NCBI GenBank assembly: GCA_903932565.1
Contig: CAIZGQ010000894.1
Location: forward strand, 1 to 5,688
Origin: an uncultured Hyphomicrobiales bacterium
Lineage (GTDB): Bacteria; Pseudomonadota; Alphaproteobacteria; Rhizobiales; Beijerinckiaceae
Length of the DNA: 5,688 nt
Direction of reading: 5' to 3'
The notes beneath the pieces were generated by a model, which saw only the letters and a list, made by a program, of their open reading frames with translations, had not been told where the DNA came from and made no database searches. Position numbers and translations under genes: made by a program. Position 1 is the stretch's first letter, and each line of letters opens with the position of its first letter. Positions 1 through 5,688 of the stretch are shown here, in pieces.

Positions 1-1876
1 AAACGTGCTGAATGAAATGCACATTGCCTATGGCGATATAAATGCAGCGTTTGAAGGGGCTGCATATGTTTTCAAGACAGAGCTGCTTCAACATCGTGGA
101 TGTGCGCATCCGATGGAAACGCGCGGCGTGATTGCGGAACCACGCGTTGACGGGTCGATGATAGTCTGGTCGTCGACGCAGATGCCGAATGATGTTCACC
201 AGGCAATTCTGCAGGCATTGAATCTGGATGATGATAAGTTGCGCGTCATCACGCCAGATGTCGGCGGTGGATTCGGCCCGAAATATTGCGTGTATCCAGA
301 AGAGCTGGCAGTGCCGGCTGCGGCCAAGCTGCTCGGTCGCAGTCTCAAATGGGTTGAGGATCGCCAGGAGCATTGCATCAGCGCCGTGCAGGAACGCGAC
401 CAATTCTGGAGCCTTGAAATTGCAGTCACGGATGATGGCGTTATTCGCGGCATTCGCGGTCAGCTCATTCATGATCAGGGTGCGTATGCGCTGAAGGCTG
501 TGAACCTCCCCTACAATTCAGCGACCGCCGTTCCTGGGCCCTATCTGGTTCCAGCTTATGCGATGAAAATTCTTGTGGCGTTCACCAACAAGGTTCCAGC
601 CTCATCGGTTCGCGGTGCGGGCTATCCGCAAGCAGCCTTTGCGATGGAGCGGCTGATGGACCTTGTGGCAACAAACCTTGGTCTTGACCGGGCAGAGGTC
701 CGCCGACGCAACCTCATCCCGATCCAACTCATGCCATATACCAAGCCCATGAAAGCAAGATCGGGCGCCGCCATCACCTACGACAGTGGCGATTATATTG
801 CCTGCCATGACGACGTGTTGTCAGCCGCAGCATGGACTTCGTTTCCCGCGCGTCAGCACAAGGCGCGGGCGCAGGGACGCTACATCGGGATTGGCCTTGC
901 GCATGCGGTCAAGGGAACGGGGCGGGGACCATTTGAGTCGGGGTCTGTTCGCATCAACCCGACGGGACAAATTTCTGTCTTCACGGGCGCCGCCGCGATG
1001 GGCCAGGGTATCAAAACCGCGCTGGCGCAGATCTGCGCCGAGCAACTTGGCGTGTCCACGGACAAGGTCACTGTCATCTGCGGTGACACAAGCGTCGCAC
1101 CGCTCGGGCTTGGCGGATTTGCGAGCCGCCAGCTTGTGACTGCGGGATCAACGGTTTTTCTCGCTGCCCGTGATGTTGCGGAAAAAGCCAAGAGACTCGC
1201 CAGCCACATGCTGGAAACCAGTGTGGACGATCTCGAGATTGTCGATGGACACGTGCGGGTCAAGGGCGTGCCGGACATGGGACTAAAGCTTGGTGACCTC
1301 GCCCGCATTCTGCGGGGCGCACCTGGCTATTCATTTCCGCCCGGTTTTGAGCCATCTTTGGAGTCGCATCTGACATGGCAGACCGAAGCGCTGACCTATG
1401 CAAACGCGTCACATGTTGCAGAGGTGGAAGTTGATATCGACCTCGGACAGGTTCGCGTGCTTCGCTACATCGCCCTTCAGGACGTGGGGATCAGGGTCAA
1501 TCCCATGATTGTCGACGGCCAGATCCGTGGCGGCATTGCGCATGGCATCGGCAACGCGCTGTATGAACAGATGACTTACGATGATGCCGGACAGCCGGTG
1601 ACAACAACCCTCGCCGATTACACCCTGCCAGGGTCTGCGGAACTCCCCTGTTTTGAAACCATCTATCGGGAGACGCCCTCGCCCATCAATCCGCTTGGTG
1701 CAAAAGGCGTTGGCGAGGTGGGGACCATTCCCGCTGCGGCGGCGATCATATCGGCAATTGAAGACGCGTTGCGCCCGTTCGACATTCAGATCTGCCAGAC
1801 GCCTGTTCTGCCGCAGACAATCTTTCACTTGTTGCAGGCCGCCAGACTGCGGCAGCCGAAGCCCCTCGACTCGTAA
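1..1876 (+). CDS. Xanthine dehydrogenase-family molybdopterin-binding large subunit (5' truncated by window)
   Basis: Catalytic Mo subunit of a molybdenum hydroxylase, expected to hydroxylate a (hetero)aromatic or activated C-H with water as oxygen donor and to pass electrons to separate 2Fe-2S and FAD subunits. Numbering from the GTG at position 5, visible motifs are HPMETRG (35-41), STQ with Gln59 (the Mo-contacting Gln of the family), GGGFGPK (87-93), the loop VRGAGYPQ (202-209), MGQG (332-335), GFASR (371-375), NPMIVDGQ near 500, and GVGEVG with the catalytic Glu at 571. These cover both MoCo-binding domains in order. No stop precedes position 5 in this frame, and alignment with the downstream paralogue (Gln59 against Gln214) shows about 155 N-terminal residues missing, so the GTG is not the true start. 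The loop lacks the Cys of CO dehydrogenase. The gene ends at TAA 1874-1876. Family is certain; substrate is unknown. Confidence 0.95.
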   Translation, partial: NVLNEMHIAYGDINAAFEGAAYVFKTELLQHRGCAHPMETRGVIAEPRVDGSMIVWSSTQMPNDVHQAILQALNLDDDKLRVITPDVGGGFGPKYCVYPEELAVPAAAKLLGRSLKWVEDRQEHCISAVQERDQFWSLEIAVTDDGVIRGIRGQLIHDQGAYALKAVNLPYNSATAVPGPYLVPAYAMKILVAFTNKVPASSVRGAGYPQAAFAMERLMDLVATNLGLDRAEVRRRNLIPIQLMPYTKPMKARSGAAITYDSGDYIACHDDVLSAAAWTSFPARQHKARAQGRYIGIGLAHAVKGTGRGPFESGSVRINPTGQISVFTGAAAMGQGIKTALAQICAEQLGVSTDKVTVICGDTSVAPLGLGGFASRQLVTAGSTVFLAARDVAEKAKRLASHMLETSVDDLEIVDGHVRVKGVPDMGLKLGDLARILRGAPGYSFPPGFEPSLESHLTWQTEALTYANASHVAEVEVDIDLGQVRVLRYIALQDVGIRVNPMIVDGQIRGGIAHGIGNALYEQMTYDDAGQPVTTTLADYTLPGSAELPCFETIYRETPSPINPLGAKGVGEVGTIPAAAAIISAIEDALRPFDIQICQTPVLPQTIFHLLQAARLRQPKPLDS

Positions 1877-1883
1877 CGTCGAG
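1865..1883 (+). other. Small inverted repeat around the stop codon of the first Mo subunit
   Basis: CTCGAC (1865-1870) and GTCGAG (1878-1883) form a perfect 6-bp stem with a 7-base loop that contains the TAA stop. No T-run follows directly (the next T4 is about 20 bases on), so it is not a canonical intrinsic terminator. It could stabilise the mRNA 3' end or be chance. Confidence 0.3.
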
Positions 1884-1901
1884 CGGCGAGAGACCGGGAC
1901 C

Positions 1902-1917
1902 GATTTTATATAAAATC
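1902..1917. promoter_or_regulatory. Perfect 16-bp AT-rich palindrome, candidate operator
   Basis: GATTTTATATAAAATC reads identically on both strands with no central gap. It lies 26 bases after the first gene's stop and about 105 bases upstream of the candidate -35 box. AT-rich dyads of this size are typical of dimeric winged-helix regulators; GntR-family repressors of aromatic catabolism use TATA-centred palindromes. Assigning a regulator family is inference, since no regulator gene is in the window. Confidence 0.45.
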
Positions 1918-1991
1918 CGCAAACTGCTTGGAAGCGGTGCAACCTTGTGTCCGTTCGGCACGGTGCGCGTTTCGTCCATATGACGATGGCC

Positions 1992-1999
1992 TTTTATAT
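1992..1999 (+). promoter_or_regulatory. Second copy of the palindrome core (TTTTATAT), possible secondary operator
   Basis: TTTTATAT repeats positions 1904-1911 of the palindrome exactly, 88 bases downstream, but the second half degenerates (GAGC in place of AAAATC). It lies about 20 bases upstream of the candidate -35 box, where an activator or a looping repressor could bind. An 8-base AT match alone could be chance. Confidence 0.25.
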
Positions 2000-2021
2000 G
2001 AGCGCACGACCTGAAAAACGC

Positions 2022-2049
2022 TTGGCAAGAGAGTTCGAAGTGCTAGGCT
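2022..2049 (+). promoter_or_regulatory. Candidate sigma70-type promoter for the UbiD gene
   Basis: A -35-like TTGGCA (2022-2027) is separated by 16 bases from a -10-like TAGGCT (2044-2049), which is preceded by an extended -10 TG (TGcTAGGCT). This matches the housekeeping promoter style common in alphaproteobacteria. Transcription would begin near 2056, giving a leader of about 60 bases before the ATG at 2117. Assigned by eye, with no expression data. Confidence 0.5.
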
Positions 2050-2063
2050 CAGCGTTGAAATGA

Positions 2064-2092
2064 TCAGGCCAGTTTTTTTGATTGATGCCTGA
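2064..2092 (+). other. Leader inverted repeat with T7 loop
   Basis: TCAGGC (2064-2069) pairs with GCCTGA (2087-2092) across a 17-base loop that contains seven T (2073-2079). If transcription starts near 2056, this would fold in the 5' leader, ending 11 bases before the AGGAA ribosome binding site. The short stem and long loop make it a weak structure. The T-run sits in the loop, so it does not resemble a terminator. Confidence 0.25.
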
Positions 2093-2103
2093 CAATGCGT
2101 GGC

Positions 2104-2108
2104 AGGAA
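2104..2108 (+). promoter_or_regulatory. Ribosome binding site that fixes the UbiD start at 2117
   Basis: AGGAA lies 8 bases upstream of ATG 2117. The alternative in-frame GTG at 2099 lies upstream of this site and has no Shine-Dalgarno of its own, so it would add six non-conserved residues. The first in-frame upstream stop is TGA 2090-2092. Confidence 0.65.
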
Positions 2109-2116
2109 CACTGAAG

Positions 2117-3544
2117 ATGGCAAACAAAGACCTGCGTGATTGGCTCGCCGACGTTGAAGCCAACGGGGAACTCAAGCGCATCAACGGGGCAGAACCCCAG
2201 GAGGAGATTGGCGGCATCGTCGATCTCTACATGCGCAAGATGGGAAATCCTGCGGTTTTGTTTGATGAAGTTCCCAATTACACAAAGGGCTTTCGTGTCC
2301 TCGCCAATATCCTGACGTCGACACCCCGGATCAATCTGGCACTCGGGCTGTCAGCCAATGCCTCCGAACACGAGCTCGTGCAATGGTGGCGAACCTACAT
2401 GCGCGAGGGACCGAGCCGCCCGACAAAGCGCGTCGAGCGCGGTCCGCTGATGGACAATATTCTGGAGGGTGCGGCTGTCGATTTGAACCTCATCCCGACA
2501 CCCATCTGGCATGAACATGACGGCGGCCCCTTCATCGGCACAGCATGTCTCGTGATCATGAAAGACCCTGATTCCGGTTGGATAAATTCGGGAACCTACC
2601 GGGTACAGGTCCAGGGCAGCAATGTTGCAACCGTCATGATGTCGCCGGGCAAGCATGGCCGGCTGCTGATGAACAAATATCACGAGCGCGGCGAAAAGTG
2701 TCCGGTTGCGGTTGTCGTGGGCGTTCATCCTGCGATCTTCATGCTGTCGGGCCTCGAAATTCCGTATGGCAAGAGTGAGCTTGAAGCAGCGGGTGGAATT
2801 TTTGGGGAATCTGTTGAAGTTTTAAATATGCCCAAGACGGGACTGCCTGTTCCTGCAAATGCGGAGATCGCGTTTGAAGGATACATCGGCGCCAACGATG
2901 TGCTGCAGGAAGGTCCGTTGGGCGAATGGACGGGTTATTACGCGGGCGGCAGTCGGCCGGAGCCGGCGATCCGCATTGAAACGATGATGTACCGGAACGA
3001 TCCGATCCTTGTGGGCGCCATTCCGGCTGTTCCGCCCAATGACAACACGTTTTACCTGGGTGCGTATCGTTGCGGCGCCGTGTGGAGCCAGCTGGAGGCC
3101 GCCGGCATTCCCGGCATCACAGGCGTGTGGGCGCATGAGGCTGGCGGCAGCCGGTTCTGGCTGACAATCGCCATCAAGCAATTGTACGGCGGTCACGCCA
3201 AGCAGGTTGGCATGGTCGCGTCCCATTGCCACGCGGGCGCTTATTGCAACCGCTGGACCATCGTTGTCGATGACGACATCGATCCGACCAATACGGCTGA
3301 TGTGATTTGGGCAATGTCCACGCGGCTCGATACGCGTGAGGGCATCGACATCATTGAAGGCGGCTGGAGTTCGGCGCTGGACCCCATGTGCTACGATGGA
3401 GATGATGATCGCCGCAACGGTCGCGTTATCGTCAATGCCTGCAAGCCCTTCAAACGCAAGGACAGCTTTCCGGTTGTTGCGCGCTCAAGCAAGGCACTGG
3501 ATGCGCGCATCATTGCAAAATGGAAAAGCGATCTTCCATCCTGA
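2117..3544 (+). CDS. UbiD-family prenylated-FMN-dependent (hetero)aromatic acid decarboxylase
   Basis: Predicted cytosolic, reversible, non-oxidative decarboxylase using prenylated FMN. The 475 residues match full length for UbiD proteins, and the start MANKDLRDWL is the family's usual beginning. The family signature is intact: NSGTYR gives Asn157 (metal) and Arg162, His180 follows 18 residues later as in Fdc1, Glu221 in SELEAAGG is the likely third metal/phosphate ligand, and EGPLGE supplies Glu265 and Glu270. The Arg162-to-Glu265 spacing (103) closely matches the 104 between Arg173 and Glu277 of fungal Fdc1. The C-terminal half carries PPND, AGIPGITGVW, HAKQVGMVA, VVDDDID and IWAMSTR, all family-typical. 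It needs prenyl-FMN made by a UbiX homologue not in the window. It is flanked by two molybdenum hydroxylase subunits, which points to ring-carboxylate catabolism rather than ubiquinone synthesis. Substrate is not determinable from sequence. Confidence 0.95.
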   Translation: MANKDLRDWLADVEANGELKRINGAEPQEEIGGIVDLYMRKMGNPAVLFDEVPNYTKGFRVLANILTSTPRINLALGLSANASEHELVQWWRTYMREGPSRPTKRVERGPLMDNILEGAAVDLNLIPTPIWHEHDGGPFIGTACLVIMKDPDSGWINSGTYRVQVQGSNVATVMMSPGKHGRLLMNKYHERGEKCPVAVVVGVHPAIFMLSGLEIPYGKSELEAAGGIFGESVEVLNMPKTGLPVPANAEIAFEGYIGANDVLQEGPLGEWTGYYAGGSRPEPAIRIETMMYRNDPILVGAIPAVPPNDNTFYLGAYRCGAVWSQLEAAGIPGITGVWAHEAGGSRFWLTIAIKQLYGGHAKQVGMVASHCHAGAYCNRWTIVVDDDIDPTNTADVIWAMSTRLDTREGIDIIEGGWSSALDPMCYDGDDDRRNGRVIVNACKPFKRKDSFPVVARSSKALDARIIAKWKSDLPS

Positions 3545-3614
3545 CACGGCGGCAGATTCTCCGGTGACTCAAAAAAGTCCCTGATAGACAGCATAAACGT
3601 GGATTTGGAAATCA
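3545..3614 (+). other. Short intergenic spacer between UbiD and second Mo subunit
   Basis: Seventy bases with no clear terminator or promoter. A weak GACT/AGTC stem (3566-3569 with 3576-3579, part of an A-run in the loop) is too small to terminate. The ribosome binding site for the next gene is poor: GGAA at 3607-3610 is only four bases from the ATG, and GGA at 3601-3603 is eleven away. Co-transcription with the UbiD gene is the simplest reading. Confidence 0.5.
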
Positions 3615-5688
3615 ATGGCTGGGCATGATGCCAAAAGCTGGATTGGTGCAAGCCTTCTCCGAAAGGAGGATGCACGCTACCTCTTGGGCGCCGGGCAGTT
3701 CATTGCTGACATCCAGCTGCCACACATGCAGGACATTGCCTTTGTGCGGAGCGACGTTGCCCATGGCATGCTAAAAAATGTCACTAAACCGACAGGATTT
3801 GCATCAAAGGTCTTTGTCCTATCAGATTTGAACACGGCCGTTCTGGAGGCCGGGCCCGAACTTGTTGCTTTTAAAAGCTCTCCCTATCCCGCGCTGGCCG
3901 ATACAAAAGTGCGTTATGCCGGACAGGCGATTGCCGCTTGTCTTGGTCGCTCACGCGCGGAAGCTGAAGATCTCAGCGAGACCGTGATCGTTGAGATTGA
4001 AGCCTTGCCGGCGGTGGTCGATGTTGTTGACGCCATGCAACTTGGCAGTCCAAAACTTTTCGATCATTGGGCTGACAATGCCTTTATCCGCGCGCCCGTT
4101 GTTGAAGGCGATATTGCATCCGTTGCAAAGGCCCCGATCCGCCTGCATCGCAGATTCAAGATGAATCGTCAGGCCACTGTCTCGCTCGAATGCCGAGGCA
4201 TTGTTGCCAAATGGGATGATCGTGCAGAGGAGCTTGTGGTTCATCTGTCCACGCAGGGGCCGCACGTGATGCGCATTGGCCTTGCCATGGCGCTCGGGCT
4301 TCCGGAAAACAAAATCCGTGTGATTGCACCCGATGTTGGCGGCGGCTTTGGCGGCAAGAACAGATTGCTGCCGGAGGAAATTGCCGTCGCTGCCATTGCG
4401 CTGAAGGTCAAACACCCCGTTCGGTGGATTGAGGATCGCCGCGAGCATTTTCTTGCGTCCATTCACGCGCGGGATCATTTCTACGATCTCACAATTTCAG
4501 CAGACAACGACGGGCGCCTCCTTGGAATTGAAGGTAGCGTTTATATCGATGCGGGCGCTTACGCGCTTTGGCCGACCGGGGCTTTTATGGAAGCCAGCAT
4601 GGCTGCGCGCAATCTGCCGGGCCCGTATCGTATCAAACATCTCTCCATCGACACGTTCACAGTGGCGACGAACAAGGCTCCCATGGGCCCGTACCGTGGC
4701 GTTGCGCGGCCCGGCGCGTGCTTTGCCATTGAGCGTCTGATTGACGAGGTTGCCCATGCCATTGGCCGCGAACCGTCCGACATTCGTCGCCTGAACATGG
4801 TGGAGAGCAAGGAGCTGCCGTTCCGAACGGCCGGCGGCAACATGTTTGACACGGGCGATTACCATGCCTCCCTCGACAAGGCCGTGGACATGATCGGCCT
4901 TGAGCGCATTCGCGTCCGTCAGGCCAAAGGCGAAGCCGATGGACGTCGCATTGGCGTTGGTTTTGCGTTCTATGCAGAGCAAAGCGGGCATGGCCAGGTC
5001 GAATGGTCGAAGCGCAAATCGCGCGTTGTGCCGGGATATGAATCGGCACGCACGCGCATGCTGCCCGATGGGTCCGTCATCCTTTACGTCGGTGCGCAAA
5101 ATCATGGCCAGGGCCATGAGACAACGCTTGCACAAATTGCAGCGCACGAGCTTGGCCTGCATCCGCGCGCGATCTCCATCCGGTACGGCGACACATCGAC
5201 GGCGCCGTTCGGCTTTGGATCGTTTGCATCGCGCACCATCGTCTTCTCAGGCGGCGCGGTCGCAAAATCGGCGCGCGCCATTGCTGACAAGATCATGCGC
5301 ATTGGTGCGCATATGTTGCAGACCGACGTGTCATCCGTGCAGATCAGGGACGGTGCGGTTCATGGGCCCGCGGGGTCGGTGCCGTTTGCTGAAATCGCGC
5401 GGGCGGCCAACATACGCCAGGAACTTCTGCCCGCGGGCGAGGACCCGCTGCTGGAGAATATTTCAACTTACGAACCCTCCGACTCGGCTGGTGTGTTTTC
5501 CTACGGAACCCATGCAGTCGCAGTTGCTGTCGATCCCGAGACCGGCGTTGTCGAGATACTCGATTACGTTGTGGCCGAGGATTGTGGCACCATGATCAAT
5601 CCGATGATCGTCGATGGTCAGGTGCAGGGCGGAATCGCGCAGGGCATTGGCACAGCGCTCTATGAGGAAATCCCGTTCTCGGATCAGG
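3615..5688 (+). CDS. Second xanthine dehydrogenase-family molybdopterin-binding large subunit (3' truncated by window)
   Basis: A continuous frame of 691 codons from ATG 3615 to the window edge with no stop; the in-frame TAA at 3594-3596 and the family-typical start WIGASLLRKEDARYLLG support this ATG. Residues about 20-140 form the a/b hammerhead domain (VRSDVAHG, VRYAGQAIA); the MoCo-binding domains follow. Motifs are STQ (Gln214), GGGFGGK (242-248), the loop PYRGVARP (359-366), HGQG (497-500), SFASR (536-540) and NPMIVDGQ (from 662). The catalytic GVGE motif should fall near residue 734, just beyond the window, for an expected full length of about 780. The loop resembles the AYRGAGR type (form II CoxL-like) and lacks the Cys of CO dehydrogenase. 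It is paralogous to the first gene but clearly diverged, so the two probably act on different substrates or steps. Substrate is unknown. Confidence 0.95.
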   Translation, partial: MAGHDAKSWIGASLLRKEDARYLLGAGQFIADIQLPHMQDIAFVRSDVAHGMLKNVTKPTGFASKVFVLSDLNTAVLEAGPELVAFKSSPYPALADTKVRYAGQAIAACLGRSRAEAEDLSETVIVEIEALPAVVDVVDAMQLGSPKLFDHWADNAFIRAPVVEGDIASVAKAPIRLHRRFKMNRQATVSLECRGIVAKWDDRAEELVVHLSTQGPHVMRIGLAMALGLPENKIRVIAPDVGGGFGGKNRLLPEEIAVAAIALKVKHPVRWIEDRREHFLASIHARDHFYDLTISADNDGRLLGIEGSVYIDAGAYALWPTGAFMEASMAARNLPGPYRIKHLSIDTFTVATNKAPMGPYRGVARPGACFAIERLIDEVAHAIGREPSDIRRLNMVESKELPFRTAGGNMFDTGDYHASLDKAVDMIGLERIRVRQAKGEADGRRIGVGFAFYAEQSGHGQVEWSKRKSRVVPGYESARTRMLPDGSVILYVGAQNHGQGHETTLAQIAAHELGLHPRAISIRYGDTSTAPFGFGSFASRTIVFSGGAVAKSARAIADKIMRIGAHMLQTDVSSVQIRDGAVHGPAGSVPFAEIARAANIRQELLPAGEDPLLENISTYEPSDSAGVFSYGTHAVAVAVDPETGVVEILDYVVAEDCGTMINPMIVDGQVQGGIAQGIGTALYEEIPFSDQ

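Larger units (their letters stand above)
1877..2116. other. Non-coding regulatory spacer upstream of the UbiD gene
   Basis: A 240-base gap, visibly more AT-rich than the flanking genes. It contains a 16-bp AT-rich palindrome, a second copy of the palindrome core, a candidate promoter, a leader inverted repeat around a T7 run, and the ribosome binding site of the UbiD gene. I see no tRNA, sRNA or convincing small gene. The length and content suggest that the UbiD gene starts its own transcription unit rather than depending only on read-through. Confidence 0.65.

Noticed and set aside
5..7. GTG at position 5 as the true start of the first gene
   Set aside because: It would lack the hammerhead domain present in the paralogue. 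The frame is open to the window edge, so the gene simply begins upstream.
1..1876. Annotation as CO dehydrogenase coxL
   Set aside because: The AYRCSFR loop with its copper-binding Cys is absent in both Mo subunits (VRGAGYPQ and PYRGVARP), so CO oxidation is not supported.
1409..1942. Minus-strand open frame (177 codons) across the end of the first gene and into the spacer
   Set aside because: Most of it is antisense to the conserved C-terminal Mo-binding region. It shows no recognisable domain, and I see no good ribosome binding site.
1980..2063. 27-codon open frame in the spacer, a possible leader peptide
   Set aside because: There is no Shine-Dalgarno upstream, no run of regulatory codons, and it overlaps the candidate promoter, so it would not be in the UbiD transcript.
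2073..2079. T7 run as the tract of an intrinsic terminator for the first gene
   Set aside because: No GC-rich hairpin directly precedes it; the T-run sits inside the loop of the only nearby inverted repeat.
4497..5162. Long open frame on the minus strand (221 codons) opposite the second Mo subunit
   Set aside because: It lies wholly antisense to a gene with intact family motifs in every section. Its translation has no recognisable domain, and such frames are common opposite GC-rich genes.
4900..5595. Alternative plus-strand frame (231 codons) inside the second Mo subunit
   Set aside because: The translation is an Arg/Ser/Cys-rich out-of-frame product without motifs. The overlapping frame carries HGQG, SFASR and NPMIVDGQ, so this is a shadow.

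Overview
The window holds three same-strand genes of what looks like an aromatic or heteroaromatic catabolism cluster. A UbiD-family (prenylated-FMN) decarboxylase sits between two different large, molybdenum-binding subunits of the xanthine dehydrogenase / aldehyde oxidase / CoxL superfamily. GC-rich, alanine- and arginine-rich coding sequence, weak Shine-Dalgarno sites and a TTGGCA-16-TGcTAGGCT promoter suggest a Gram-negative proteobacterium, most likely an alphaproteobacterium (Hyphomicrobiales-like). That placement is inference only; there is no taxonomic marker gene.

Layout. Positions 1-1876 hold the C-terminal ~80% of a first molybdenum hydroxylase large subunit, whose N-terminal hammerhead region (about 155 residues) lies before the window. 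Positions 1877-2116 are a 240-base non-coding, AT-enriched spacer. It carries a perfect 16-bp palindrome, a second copy of that palindrome's TTTTATAT core, a plausible promoter and a 5'-leader inverted repeat. Positions 2117-3544 encode a complete 475-residue UbiD-family decarboxylase with every expected catalytic and metal-binding residue. A 70-base spacer follows. From 3615 to the window end runs a second molybdenum hydroxylase large subunit, open for 691 codons and cut by the window edge before its catalytic Glu motif.

How they may work together. Molybdenum hydroxylases insert a water-derived oxygen at an activated C-H, often next to a ring nitrogen or on an acyl-CoA-activated ring. UbiD enzymes reversibly decarboxylate (hetero)aromatic or alpha,beta-unsaturated acids. 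Together they suggest hydroxylation and decarboxylation of a ring carboxylate. The furan (hmf) pathway, which pairs the UbiD protein HmfF with the Mo enzyme HmfABC, is a known precedent for such pairing, but nothing here proves the same substrate. Both Mo subunits lack the Cys of the Mo-Cu CO dehydrogenase loop, so neither should be a classical CO dehydrogenase. The FAD and 2Fe-2S subunits, molybdenum-insertion factors and the UbiX prenyltransferase that such enzymes need are not in the window.
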